A stretch of 64,000 nucleotides of DNA from Anabaena sphaerica FACHB-251 (lineage in GTDB: Bacteria > Cyanobacteriota > Cyanobacteriia > Cyanobacteriales > Nostocaceae): positions 62,001-126,000 of the forward strand of contig NZ_JACJQU010000013.1 of assembly GCF_014696825.1 (NCBI RefSeq), in the 5' to 3' direction. How positions within the stretch are numbered: position 1 is the first letter of the stretch; each line of letters opens with the position of its first letter. The position numbers and the translations under genes were made by a program. Of the stretch, positions 9,421-18,035 are shown piece after piece. The notes under the pieces are model-generated. The model saw only the letters and a program-made list of their open reading frames with translations. It was not told the DNA's origin and did no database searches.

Positions 9421-9975
9421 ATGTATAAACTAAATTCTGGGTTTCGGTGGACTTCATCAGCACAAGCAGAAACTGAAGTAATGGCACTGGCTTTAATGCC
9501 AGAAGAACAAGATTATGACGTTCAACGTTTAGAAAAACAGCACTTTAATCATGTTAGCCAGATTAATTATCACAGTGAAATGGCTAGTAATCAAAAACTA
9601 ACAAAATCAGCAAATGAACAACAATTAGAAAATCTGCTCAGTAACTTGCTCAAGTATGGCGTTTTAATTGCTAGTGCTGTGGTATTTATAGGAGGAATAT
9701 TATATTTAATTCATCATGGTTCTGAACCGGCTGAATATCACATATTTAGAGGTACATCATCTGAGTTTTGCTCACCCATAGGTGTAGTGAAAGCGATTTT
9801 ATCAGGTAGTCGGCGTGGAATTATTCAACTAGGGCTGTTAATACTAATTGCTGTACCTATTTTGCGAGTAATTATTTCTTTTGTCACTTTTCTATTACAG
9901 CGACAATTTATGTATGTAATCATTACTTCGTTAGTGCTTGCTACTCTTACTTACAGTCTAGTTAGCGCCTACTAA
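9421..9975 (+). CDS. DUF1634 membrane protein, partner of TauE/SafE
   Basis: A 184-residue protein. The first 70 residues are polar and variable; the rest contains three membrane helices: YGVLIASAVVFIGGILYLI, then after a loop with EYHIFRG, GIIQLGLLILIAVPILRVIISF, and a last helix ending in TYSLV. This layout is the DUF1634 family, found almost always next to TauE/SafE genes. It is translationally close-coupled (two-base gap) to the upstream TauE gene, so the two probably act as one membrane complex. Biochemical role unknown. Confidence 0.82.
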   Translation: MYKLNSGFRWTSSAQAETEVMALALMPEEQDYDVQRLEKQHFNHVSQINYHSEMASNQKLTKSANEQQLENLLSNLLKYGVLIASAVVFIGGILYLIHHGSEPAEYHIFRGTSSEFCSPIGVVKAILSGSRRGIIQLGLLILIAVPILRVIISFVTFLLQRQFMYVIITSLVLATLTYSLVSAY

Positions 9976-10543
9976 TATGTAAGAATTCAGGAGTCACTAG
10001 ATCCCCCCTACTCACCCTTAAAAGGAGAATTTAGGGGGATATCGCTACTGGTTGATACTTTACAAACATCAATACCACATTGCTATGAAGTTGCATGGAA
10101 TAAGATATCATGAATAATTGACCGCAGATAAACACAGATAAACACAAGACATCTCCGATAATTAAATGTGCGTGGTTTGAAACCCTTGTAGAGACGTTCC
10201 GGCGGAACGTCTCTACCATATTTCCGGAGAGGTCTACAGATAAATACAAATACTTGAATTGATGTCATCATTCTGTGCAGCCTCACATAAAATTGGTATA
10301 AGAGGATGTTTCAAAAGTTTTGAATGTATAAATAAACCCCTCTCCAAACCTCTCCACCTCTCCCTACCCCTCTCCTGAAAGGAGAGGGAACTTATGGACT
10401 CACCCCTGTAGGGGGGAACTTGGGGGGTGCGGGGAGAGGCTTTGAAACCCTCATTCCCTCGTAGGGAAGGGGGAAAGGGGGGTTAGGTTACTGAAGATTA
10501 TTGGTTTCATCTAATACTTTTCAAACAACCTCTAAGATATTTA
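9976..10543. other. Intergenic repeat cluster, 568 bp
   Basis: No gene. It contains, in order: an inverted repeat at about 10004-10040 (GATCCCCCCTA ... TAGGGGGAT), a stretch with a duplicated CAGATAAACA, an 85-bp MITE at 10149-10233 (listed separately), and at 10320-10500 a run of CCCTCTCC/GGAGAGG palindromic modules typical of dispersed cyanobacterial intergenic repeats. Short frames across it are translated repeats, not genes. Confidence 0.7.
10149..10233. mobile_element. 85-bp MITE, copy 1
   Basis: Nearly identical to the copy at 11132-11216 (two or three differences by eye). Ends are inverted: ACATCTCCG at the left and CGGAGAGGT at the right; the centre holds the palindrome GACGTTCCGGCGGAACGTC. 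It has no coding capacity, so it would need a transposase in trans. A target-site duplication is not clear for this copy. Confidence 0.75.
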
Positions 10544-10789
10544 CTAGCGAATTGACAGTTGTTTCTTAGTCATTTTTAACTGTTTCCATAGGATTTGAAT
10601 TTGTTTATAAGCATCCTCTGAGGAAAGTTTACCACTAGTTTGTAGACCACAAATATGGTTCACTCTTTGAGAAAAATCTTGAAGATGAGCATTAAACACT
10701 AAATATTCTGGTTCAAACTGTCCATGATATGGACTTTGTGGATAAAGAAAATCAGATATTTCTGTAAGAAAATTAGAGTGTTGATTCAT
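10544..10789 (-). CDS. Small conserved cyanobacterial protein (DUF7219-like)
   Basis: An 81-residue protein. I place the start at the ATG at 10789 (MNQHSNFLTEISDFLYPQS); the frame is open further upstream to 10933, but that extension overlaps the end of the neighbouring pseudogene and has no family-like character. The sequence FLYPQSPYHGQFEPEYLVFNA followed by two amphipathic helices and ending LKMTKKQL resembles a small conserved cyanobacterial family I know as DUF7219. It has no membrane segment and no catalytic motif I can identify. Function unknown; it may be cytoplasmic and helical. Confidence 0.68.
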   Translation of the reverse strand: MNQHSNFLTEISDFLYPQSPYHGQFEPEYLVFNAHLQDFSQRVNHICGLQTSGKLSSEDAYKQIQILWKQLKMTKKQLSIR

Positions 10790-10874
10790 ACAGCATATTG
10801 CAGGTAAATGAAGTACAAAATCTATTGATAACCCCATGTAACAAGATGTTTTTACTGCTGACAGCTTTTGTGTT

Positions 10875-12150
10875 TTAGGAATACTTGATAACAATGGGGA
10901 ATTCTTGGTTGAGTAACCAATTGCCAATATCACGCAGTTTGTAATCTAAGGTATCTTGGAGGACAAGGGTGCGTAAGTCTCGTCTATATCGATCAAAGTT
11001 ATATTTAGTAGCTGTGGATTTATTACCCAGAAATTCAAAGATATGGCCAGTGATCTTTAAAGAAACCTGGTTAGCAAATGCTTTCGCTGAAAGGACAGCG
11101 ATCGCTATCTTTTCTCTCACCTCTATATTAGACATCTCCGGTAATTAAATGTGCGTGGTTTGAAACCTTTGTAGAGACGTTCCGCCGGAACGTCTCTACC
11201 ATATTTCCGGAGAGGTATATTTAGGTCTATATCTTGTTCCCACCCCTGTTGTACTTGGATAGCGGCTTGATCAGCTAATGCAATTGCCGCTTGCAGTTCT
11301 GTCCACAATTGACCGTAGGAATGCATAAAATATCCATCTATTTTAATACTAGTTATCCCAAATATATTCTCAGGTCTGGTAGAACTTCGGGTATGCTCTG
11401 TAGCAACTGCTAAAGCGCCTTCGGCAATTCCTAAATAGACGTAAGCTGTGGTTAATTGAGTTATGATTCCCAAAAATGTCATAAAAGCACCATTAGGAGG
11501 ATAAGCATATCCTAAAATTTCATCTTTTTTTACCAAAACGTTGTGGAAGATAAATTTATCGCTGTCTGCACGTTGCTGGCTCAAGTTTTCCCAATTTTTG
11601 TTAGCAATAACACCATCTCTATCTTGAGGAATTACAAATAGTAATGGTATTTCTACACCATCTTGCAGTGCAGAAAAAACCCGAAAATCTCCTATCTCCA
11701 CACCTCTATCAAAGCTTGTTACACCATTAACAAAGTAATGCTCCCGTCTGGAGTAATTTTCAGCTTTTTATCTCGTTTGTTGATAGCATTTGCCCAAAAT
11801 AAATTCTTTTTGGCTGTTTCTCGATCATATCTTTCTTTTTGTTGGGGCGTTCCTAAAACATGAGCCAAGGCTGTTAAATTGAGATGATTGCCATACAATT
11901 GTCCAATGGAACCATCTGCTTGTGATAGTTCTTGGACAATTTTTAAAGCTTCTACCCAAGTAGCACCAGAACCACCGTATTTTTGGGGAATGACTAAAGA
12001 TAATAACCCGATTTCTTTGAGCCGTTGGATTTCTATATTTGGAAGTCCACTTTTGATATCTCTTTCTACTCCACTAGACGCGAGTTTCTGAGATAGAGAA
12101 GAAGTGACTTGAATCCAATTTTGAGATTCTTCTTGAAAAAATATTTGCAC
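10875..12150 (-). pseudogene. SfnB-like acyl-CoA dehydrogenase family gene, disrupted
   Basis: Three reading-frame pieces join into one acyl-CoA dehydrogenase/SfnB-type flavoprotein. Piece 1 (12150-11719, 143 residues) holds the N-terminal helical domain with LSLVIPQKYGGSGA and ends at TPDGSITLLMV. One missing base near 11745 explains the break: restoring it reads PDGEHYFVNGVTSFDRGVE and runs straight into piece 2 (to about 11217), which carries the flavin beta domain and the start of the C-terminal helical domain. Piece 2 is then cut by an 85-bp MITE at 11132-11216, after which piece 3 resumes (IEVREKIAIAVLSAKAFANQ) to the stop at 10875. SfnB-type enzymes act on organosulfur compounds; the intact family would fit the sulfur-linked neighbourhood. 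With two independent lesions it is very likely dead. Confidence 0.85.
11132..11216. mobile_element. 85-bp MITE, copy 2, inside the acyl-CoA dehydrogenase pseudogene
   Basis: Ends ACATCTCCGG and CCGGAGAGGT are inverted repeats; the centre is the palindrome GACGTTCCGCCGGAACGTC. Flanking bases TATATTAG (about 11124-11131) and TATATTTAG (about 11216-11224) look like an 8-9 bp target duplication. Removing element plus one duplicate joins the coding sequence as ...D-L-N-I-E-V-R-E..., as expected for the uninterrupted protein. Confidence 0.82.
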
Positions 12151-12211
12151 GATTGTCTGTTGATATCCTAGTTATGACTGGGGAGGAGGAATTGAGGAAA
12201 ACCTTTTAATC

Positions 12212-12237
12212 TACAGTAATTCAGTCGAATTACTGTA
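12212..12237. promoter_or_regulatory. Perfect 11-bp inverted repeat upstream of two divergent genes
   Basis: TACAGTAATTC and GAATTACTGTA arms flank a four-base AGTC centre. It lies 62 bases upstream of the pseudogene start (12150, minus) and about 257 bases upstream of the prohibitin-like gene. No T-run follows on either strand, so an operator is more likely than a terminator. The rest of the 343-bp spacer (12151-12493) is AT-rich and shows nothing else. Confidence 0.5.
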
Positions 12238-12493
12238 TTTTATGTGAATTGGATAGAAGTATTTCACAAAAATTTGAAAATAGCAGTATTTGTGAATACA
12301 ATTTTTCGGCATTGCTATGACTAAGGCTGCTTGTTATTCTAAAATTTATATGGTAATATATGATTCTTGCTTACTAACTACGGTACTTTGGTATATTTAT
12401 TTAGTGTATTTTTTTAATTTTGGCATTATCAAATTTTTCAGGTAGATACAATTACAGGAAATTTTATAAAGATTATTAAAATTTGAGCTAGAG

Positions 12494-13303
12494 ATGAAAA
12501 AATCTAATACTTTAAACAATGCCGGGAAGCTGACAGCTTTACTATGTTTGCTCACCATCTTGCTCACGCCTGTTGTGATAGTTAATGCTGGCGAGCGTGG
12601 TGTATTAATGAAATTTGGTCAAGTTCAAGATCAGGTATTAGGAGAAGGAATACACCTCATTATCCCTGTAGTTAATACCGTTAAAAAATTAAGTATTAGA
12701 ATCCAAAAACAGGCAATATCTACTGAAGCTGCGTCTCAAGACTTACAAAATGTTTTTACAGATGTTGCTCTTAATTGGCATATTATACCGGAGAAAGTAA
12801 ACAGGATTTTTCAACAAATTGGTGAAGAGAAAGATGTGATTGAAATGATTATCAATCCAGCAGTTGAAGAAGTTTCAAAAGCCGTAATTGCCCAATATAC
12901 TGCCGAAGAACTAATTACCAAGCGTGGAGATGTCAAGACTAGACTAGATGAAAATTTAACCAAAAGGTTAGATAGCTATAATCTTGCCGTTGATGATATT
13001 TCTCTAGTTCATATTCGCTTTTCTGATAGCTTTAGAGAAGCTGTAGAAGCAAAACAAATTGCTGCACAGGAAGCAAAACGGGCTGAGTTTGTAGCTTTAA
13101 AAGCAGCAAAAGAAGCTGAGGCTAAAGTTAATTTAGCAAAGGGAGAAGTTGAATCTCTCAGTTTATTCAAAAACATTTTGACCCCAGAATTACTGCAAAA
13201 GCAAGCTGTGGAAAAATGGAATGGTAAATTACCATTAATCATGGGTAAAGATAGTCTCAAGCTTTGGGATATTCAGCAGTTAATTACAGCCAGTGAAAAT
13301 TAA
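12494..13303 (+). CDS. Prohibitin-like SPFH (band 7) membrane protein
   Basis: A 269-residue protein with an N-terminal membrane anchor (residues about 13-31, LTALLCLLTILLTPVVIV) followed by a full SPFH/PHB domain: GERGVLMKFGQVQDQVLGEG, then TEAASQDLQNVFTDVALNW and the conserved helix with VEEVSKAVIAQYTAEELI. Residues about 180-225 form an alanine/glutamate-rich coiled coil (EAVEAKQIAAQEAKRAEF) used for ring assembly. Prohibitins build large ring scaffolds at the membrane and bind FtsH-type proteases; cyanobacteria have several such paralogues. It is preceded by a 343-bp spacer and has no operon partner. Confidence 0.9.
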   Translation: MKKSNTLNNAGKLTALLCLLTILLTPVVIVNAGERGVLMKFGQVQDQVLGEGIHLIIPVVNTVKKLSIRIQKQAISTEAASQDLQNVFTDVALNWHIIPEKVNRIFQQIGEEKDVIEMIINPAVEEVSKAVIAQYTAEELITKRGDVKTRLDENLTKRLDSYNLAVDDISLVHIRFSDSFREAVEAKQIAAQEAKRAEFVALKAAKEAEAKVNLAKGEVESLSLFKNILTPELLQKQAVEKWNGKLPLIMGKDSLKLWDIQQLITASEN

Positions 13304-13383
13304 AGATGGCGAAATGAGGAAGATAAGTAAGGAATTTTCGCTATCATATACCAGTCTTCTCTGAAAAATTGGATATCTTATTT

Positions 13384-13836
13384 TCAGGAATTATTGATAA
13401 GTCCTATAGGAATATCAATTATTTTTAACTGAATTAGAAAGATGATCACTAATGTATAAACCGTTGAAGAAACTAAAGTATTGAATAACTCTTTTTTCAA
13501 GTTACGCTCTTTGGGTTCTTTTTGGAAAATATCTACTGAACCAAACTGCATCAAGAGGATACCAATAATATTTGAGAGCCAGTAACCAATAATGGTACAG
13601 GGTAAAAGTAATTTTGGTGACATAAAACTACATAAATACCCAAAAAAGTAGGCAATTGGTAGATTAAATAATAAGTCATTCCACCAACATAAAGGAGAAA
13701 GCAAGTATCCTAATACTAAAAAAAATCCACCTCTTAACTTCTTCCAAATCTTAATGCTTGGTTGCAGCAAAACAGGTTGCTCTATTTCCTCCAAGGTGGT
13801 GTTGAGGTTTGGACTGATTCCGGGTATTTTATTCAT
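13384..13836 (-). CDS. Hypothetical membrane protein
   Basis: A 150-residue protein I do not recognise. After a polar 30-residue N-terminus come three or four hydrophobic segments: GGFFLVLGYLLSPLCWW, LPIAYFFGYLCSFM, LLLPCTIIGYWLSNIIGILLM and, after a basic loop (EPKERNLKKELF), SSTVYTLVIIFLIQLKII. No catalytic motif is visible. It converges with the prohibitin-like gene (80-base gap). The length and clean start at ATG 13836 support a real gene. Confidence 0.65.
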   Translation of the reverse strand: MNKIPGISPNLNTTLEEIEQPVLLQPSIKIWKKLRGGFFLVLGYLLSPLCWWNDLLFNLPIAYFFGYLCSFMSPKLLLPCTIIGYWLSNIIGILLMQFGSVDIFQKEPKERNLKKELFNTLVSSTVYTLVIIFLIQLKIIDIPIGLINNS

Positions 13837-13958
13837 AAATACACTATTCCCATAGACTTAGTGTATTTTAACCATAAATAGTAAAAAAAGTCTATAGTCA
13901 TGCTCAAGGATTCAAGTTTCGTAGTGAGTGCTTCAGCACTCACCAGATTTAGACATAT

Positions 13959-15128
13959 TTAAACCAATTTAACTTTACTTGCTGCTTTTGTGGCTTTTTC
14001 CCTTGCTTCTTTCTCGTTAGTACCTTTTGCTAAAGCAACTCCCATGCGTCGATAAGGATGAGCAGTTGGTTTACCAAATAACTTAATATCTACATCTTTT
14101 TCTGCTAACGCATCAGCAACACCAGTAAAAGCAATAGAATCAGATTTTTCAGAAGCTAAAATCACTGCACTTGCAGAAAATCCTAACTGTTCAATGTGGG
14201 GAATAGGTAAACCTAAAATTGCCCGTAGATGTAATTCAAATTCATTCAAATTCTGAGAAATTAATGTCACCATTCCCGTGTCATGGGGTCGGGGTGAAAG
14301 TTCAGAAAAAATAACTTCATTTTTAGTGATGAAAAATTCAACGCCAAAAATTCCCGCACCTCCCAAAGCATCAGTAACTTTTTTAGCTATTTCTTGAGAT
14401 GCTAATATTTTATCTTCTGAAATACCTGCTGGTTGCCAAGATTCTTGATAATCTCCTCTTTCTTGTCTGTGTCCAATAGGAGGACAGAAAATAGTTTCTG
14501 CATCCCATTGTTTAATGGTAAGTAAAGTAATTTCAATTTCAAAATTGATAAATTCTTCAACAATTACCTTTTGACTATCACCTCTAGAATTATCAATTGC
14601 ATAATTCCAAGCTTTCTCAACTTCTGTTTTATCATTAACTACAGATTGGCCTTTTCCTGATGATGACATTACAGGTTTAACAACATTAGGAAAACCAATT
14701 TCTTCAGAAACTGCAATCAATTCTTCTAAGCTAACTGCATAACCATATTTAGCAGTTCTCACCCCTAATTCTTTATGTGCTAATTCTCTGATTCTATCAC
14801 GATTCATCGTGTAATTAGTTGCTGCTGCTGTGGGGATAACTGTAATTCCCCGTTGTTCAAATTCTTGTAATTTTTCGGTTCTAATGGCTTCAATTTCGGG
14901 AATAATAAAATCAGGTTGATGTTTACTGACTACCGCTTCTAAATCTTCTGCACTGAGCATAGAAATTACTTCTGAACAATCAGCAACCTGCATTGCGGGA
15001 GCGTTTGCATAACGATCAACTGCGATCACATAATTACCTAAGCGTTGTGCAGCAATGACAAATTCTTTTCCTAGTTCTCCTGAACCGAGTAACATTAATT
15101 TTTGGGGTAGTTTGAGTGATTTTTTCAT
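13959..15128 (-). CDS. purT: Formate-dependent phosphoribosylglycinamide formyltransferase (GAR transformylase 2)
   Basis: A 389-residue ATP-grasp enzyme that formylates GAR with formate and ATP in purine synthesis, independent of folate. The N-terminal preATP-grasp fold is seen in KLMLLGSGELGKEFVIAAQRLGNYVIAVD; the ATP-grasp loop is VVKPVMSSSGKGQSVV; acidic metal ligands are in FGVEFFITKNEVIFSELSPRPHDTGMVT. The C-terminal YRRMGVALAKG is typical of PurT. Length matches the family. It stands alone after a 430-bp repeat-rich spacer. Confidence 0.96.
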   Translation of the reverse strand: MKKSLKLPQKLMLLGSGELGKEFVIAAQRLGNYVIAVDRYANAPAMQVADCSEVISMLSAEDLEAVVSKHQPDFIIPEIEAIRTEKLQEFEQRGITVIPTAAATNYTMNRDRIRELAHKELGVRTAKYGYAVSLEELIAVSEEIGFPNVVKPVMSSSGKGQSVVNDKTEVEKAWNYAIDNSRGDSQKVIVEEFINFEIEITLLTIKQWDAETIFCPPIGHRQERGDYQESWQPAGISEDKILASQEIAKKVTDALGGAGIFGVEFFITKNEVIFSELSPRPHDTGMVTLISQNLNEFELHLRAILGLPIPHIEQLGFSASAVILASEKSDSIAFTGVADALAEKDVDIKLFGKPTAHPYRRMGVALAKGTNEKEAREKATKAASKVKLV

Positions 15129-15558
15129 GGTTTTACCTTGGTCGGGTTTGATATGTTGATATTTTAAGATAATAAACTATTTAGATCCCCGACTTCTGAA
15201 AGGGGATTTGAATTTTTTAATTGTCTGAATCAGGATATCCTTCGGGAAGTCAAAATTCAAAATTCAAAATTCAAAATTTTTTTTGTCTGAATCAGGATAA
15301 CCAGGATTTGAGGATGTACAGGATGTTATTGATAAATTGATGGTTTGATTTTATGTCTTTATTTTGTCAGAATCAGGATAACCAGGATTATAAGGATGAA
15401 CAGGATAGTAATTTTTAGATTGTTTATAATAATTTAAAAACTATCATCAAAAAATATCCTAAAAATCCCCCACATCCTCACAAAAAATCATCAAAAAATA
15501 TCCTGTAAATCCTCAAATCCTGGACATCCTGATTCAGACAAATGCCAAAATTTAAAAT
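15129..15558. repeat. Repeat-rich intergenic region with GTCTGAATCAGGAT modules
   Basis: Between mnmE and purT. Three forward copies of a module beginning GTCTGAATCAGGATA (about 15222, 15286 and 15366) continue with AACCAGGATTTGAGGAT-type text, and an inverted copy ends the region at about 15498-15540 (CATCCTGATTCAGAC). Between them are A-rich tandem runs (AAAATTC repeated). A related copy lies at about 62620-62660. This is a dispersed cyanobacterial repeat family; the opposing copies could form a long hairpin. Confidence 0.75.
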
Positions 15559-16953
15559 TCATTTACCAATACAAAACCTACTAAAAATCCGATCTAAAAC
15601 TGATTCCGTCACCTCCTCACCCGTAATTTCTCCTAACGCATAAATCGCACCTCTTAAATCAATTGTCCAAAAATCTAAGGGTAATTGATCAATAATGGTT
15701 TTTTGCACTTGTTCTAAATCAATTTTAGCTTTTGTTAATGCTGCTGCTTGTCTTTGATTAATTGCTAAATCCATATCAGCAGCTTGGACTTTTCCAGCTT
15801 GAACTGTTTCTAATATCGCTGTTTCTAAATTATCAATTCCTTGATTTTTTGCAGCAGCAGTGAAAATTTTAGATTTTAGATTTTGGATTTTAGATTGCAG
15901 AGTTTGTTTTTCTTCTATGGAAATTAAGTCAATTTTATTAATTACCAAAATCAAAGGACGGTGTTTTACTTGCTCATAAATTTCTTGATCTGCATTTGTC
16001 CAACCTGCGGAAGCGTCAATAGTAAATAATACTAAATCAGCATTATTAGCAGCACGACGCGATCGCTCTACACCAATCTTCTCAACCTGATCTACTGTTT
16101 CTCTAATACCCGCAGTATCCAAAACTTGTACAGGTATTCCTCCTACAACTAACTGAGATTCTACTACATCACGCGTTGTACCAGGTAAGTCTGTAACGAT
16201 AGCGCGATCGCTCTGACTCCAAGCATTTAATAAACTTGATTTTCCCACATTTGGACGGCCAACAATTGCTACTTTTAACCCAGTTCGTAATAATTCACCT
16301 TTATCTTTTGTGGCTAATAATTTAGTAATTTCTAACGTAACTTGATCAATTTCATTAATAATTCTTTGTTCATCTAAGGGTGGTAAATCTTCTTCAAAAT
16401 CAATTCGCGCTTCAATTTCTGCTAAAATATCTAAACATTGAGATCGTAAATTTCTAATCGGTTGAGCTAATTTACCCTGTAACCCAGCTAAAGCCGTTTG
16501 TGCTGCTTGGGGTGATTTTGCACCAACTAAGTCTGCAATACTTTCAGCTTGGGTTAAATCTAATCTACCATTTAAAAATGCTCTTAATGTAAATTCCCCT
16601 GGTTGCGCTAATCTCGCACCATTTTCTAAACATAGTTGCAATACTTGTTGTACGGCCATAATTCCCCCATGACAATGAAATTCCACCACATCTTCACGGG
16701 TAAAAGAACGGGGTGCTTTCATGATCAACAATAAAGCTTCATCAACAACCTGCTTTGTTTGGGGTTGACGGATGTAACCATAGAGGATGCGGTGAGTTTC
16801 CCAAACTTGTTTTCCAGGGGCATAAAATAGAGATTGAGCGATCGCTATTGCATGAACACCAGAAACCCGCACAATACCCACACTACCTTGTTGGGGGACA
16901 ACAGCAGTAGCTATAGCAGCGATCGTTCCAGTATGAGCTAATAATTCCGACAT
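15559..16953 (-). CDS. mnmE: tRNA modification GTPase MnmE
   Basis: A 464-residue GTPase that, with MnmG, makes the (carboxymethyl)aminomethyl modification at U34 of certain tRNAs. The N-terminal folate-binding domain begins [24 protein letters not shown]; the G domain inserted in the helical domain has the P-loop GRPNVGKSS, the switch [13 protein letters not shown] and NKID motifs; the C-terminal end FCIGK contains the catalytic Cys. All landmarks and length are standard. The start ATG at 16953 agrees with the family N-terminus. Confidence 0.97.
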   Translation of the reverse strand: MSELLAHTGTIAAIATAVVPQQGSVGIVRVSGVHAIAIAQSLFYAPGKQVWETHRILYGYIRQPQTKQVVDEALLLIMKAPRSFTREDVVEFHCHGGIMAVQQVLQLCLENGARLAQPGEFTLRAFLNGRLDLTQAESIADLVGAKSPQAAQTALAGLQGKLAQPIRNLRSQCLDILAEIEARIDFEEDLPPLDEQRIINEIDQVTLEITKLLATKDKGELLRTGLKVAIVGRPNVGKSSLLNAWSQSDRAIVTDLPGTTRDVVESQLVVGGIPVQVLDTAGIRETVDQVEKIGVERSRRAANNADLVLFTIDASAGWTNADQEIYEQVKHRPLILVINKIDLISIEEKQTLQSKIQNLKSKIFTAAAKNQGIDNLETAILETVQAGKVQAADMDLAINQRQAAALTKAKIDLEQVQKTIIDQLPLDFWTIDLRGAIYALGEITGEEVTESVLDRIFSRFCIGK

Positions 16954-17060
16954 GGGAGTTGAGGTGACAGGTGACAGTGAACAGTGATAACTGACCTACA
17001 AAGTTAATAGTAATATTTATCTAAAGGGTAATAAAGCCTTACTTTAAAGAGGAGTTTACT

Positions 17061-17261
17061 GTGGAGCAGACAATTAATTGCGCTGAAGCTTGCGTTAACG
17101 GTTGCGTTTTAGGCGATAAATGTCCCAATATCGAGTTTAGAGAAGCAACTTCTAAGTTTATTGAAGAGACTTCTTTGGATCAAATGTTAGAAATGGCTGA
17201 AGAAAGATTGCGGAGGAAAATGACAGAACCGCCAAAATGGGTATTTCCTGAAGATGTTTAA
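17061..17261 (+). CDS. Small conserved cyanobacterial protein
   Basis: A 66-residue acidic protein starting at GTG, preceded by a strong AGAGGAG ribosome-binding site about nine bases upstream, which supports the start. It has four cysteines in the first 25 residues (CAEACVNGCVLGDKC), possibly a metal or Fe-S site or disulfides, and a helical C-terminal half ending PPKWVFPEDV. I know no function for it. It is divergent from mnmE (107-base gap) and converges with the Uma2 gene. Confidence 0.68.
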   Translation: MEQTINCAEACVNGCVLGDKCPNIEFREATSKFIEETSLDQMLEMAEERLRRKMTEPPKWVFPEDV

Positions 17262-17279
17262 TTAATAGATGAATATTAA

Positions 17280-17969
17280 TTAAATCGTATTTGGATCAAT
17301 ACCTAATTCTCGCAGCTTCGCCGCCAAGCGATCGCTGCATCGTTTTTCTTCCTCAGCACGTATTTTTTCCTGTTTTGCTACTTCTTCGGGAGTGGGAACT
17401 AATTCCCCTTCAGCAGTAAAAAACCGTAAATTATTTTCCTCAACCCCCAAAAATAACCCTAACTGCTGACTCCATAACCAACCTTGATCATTAGGTTCTA
17501 TAGGTTGATACTTACCAGCTAAAAGCACAAACCCAGCAAACTCTAAATTTTGAGGATCAAACCAAAAATATTCCGGTGTGCGAAAAATATCTTGGTAAAT
17601 TTGTTTTTTTAAACCTTTGTCAGTTTTGGCTGTAGAATCTGATAACAGTTCTACAATCACATTAGGATACTTACCATCTTCTTCCCAAACAACCCAACTT
17701 TTGCGGGGTTTACGTTCAGTATCCAAGACGACAAAAAAATCTGGACCCCGGAAATGTTCTGATTTTAGTTGGCGAGGACTGTAATAAATCGTAATATTAC
17801 CAGAAGCATAGAAATCATTTCTATTTTGCCACAACCATTCAAGACATTGAATGAGCAGCGTCATCTGTAGTCGGTGTAAGTCAGTTTCCAAAGGTGGTTC
17901 ATCACTATATAAATCTCCTGGAGGAAATATAACATCTTCTGGTATTGGAATATCTTGGATTAGAGTCAT
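17280..17969 (-). CDS. Uma2-family (DUF820) putative restriction-endonuclease-fold protein
   Basis: A 229-residue member of the Uma2/DUF820 family, extremely multiplied in cyanobacteria. The PD-(D/E)XK-like core is visible as FRGPDFFVVLD, then WEEDGKYPNVIVELLSDSTAKTDKGLK (E-L/V-x-S with a lysine later), then YFWFDP. The C-terminal tail is the usual charged coil (KQEKIRAEEEKRCSDRLAAKLRELG). Role unproven; nuclease activity is inferred from fold. It lies just beside the 18-22 kb candidate defence operon, same strand, 66 bases downstream of it. Two further Uma2 genes are at 35564 and 46872. Confidence 0.88.
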   Translation of the reverse strand: MTLIQDIPIPEDVIFPPGDLYSDEPPLETDLHRLQMTLLIQCLEWLWQNRNDFYASGNITIYYSPRQLKSEHFRGPDFFVVLDTERKPRKSWVVWEEDGKYPNVIVELLSDSTAKTDKGLKKQIYQDIFRTPEYFWFDPQNLEFAGFVLLAGKYQPIEPNDQGWLWSQQLGLFLGVEENNLRFFTAEGELVPTPEEVAKQEKIRAEEEKRCSDRLAAKLRELGIDPNTI

Positions 17970-18035
17970 GGTAATCAGTGATTTAGTAATAAAGGGGTTA
18001 AGTCTAATGTAACACTACCTGATTTTTTATAGAAT

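Noticed and set aside
10031-10286. Two short frames with VPPERLYKGFKPRTF-like text
   Set aside because: They are translations of the MITE and its flanks, and the same peptide appears at the end of the pseudogene piece.
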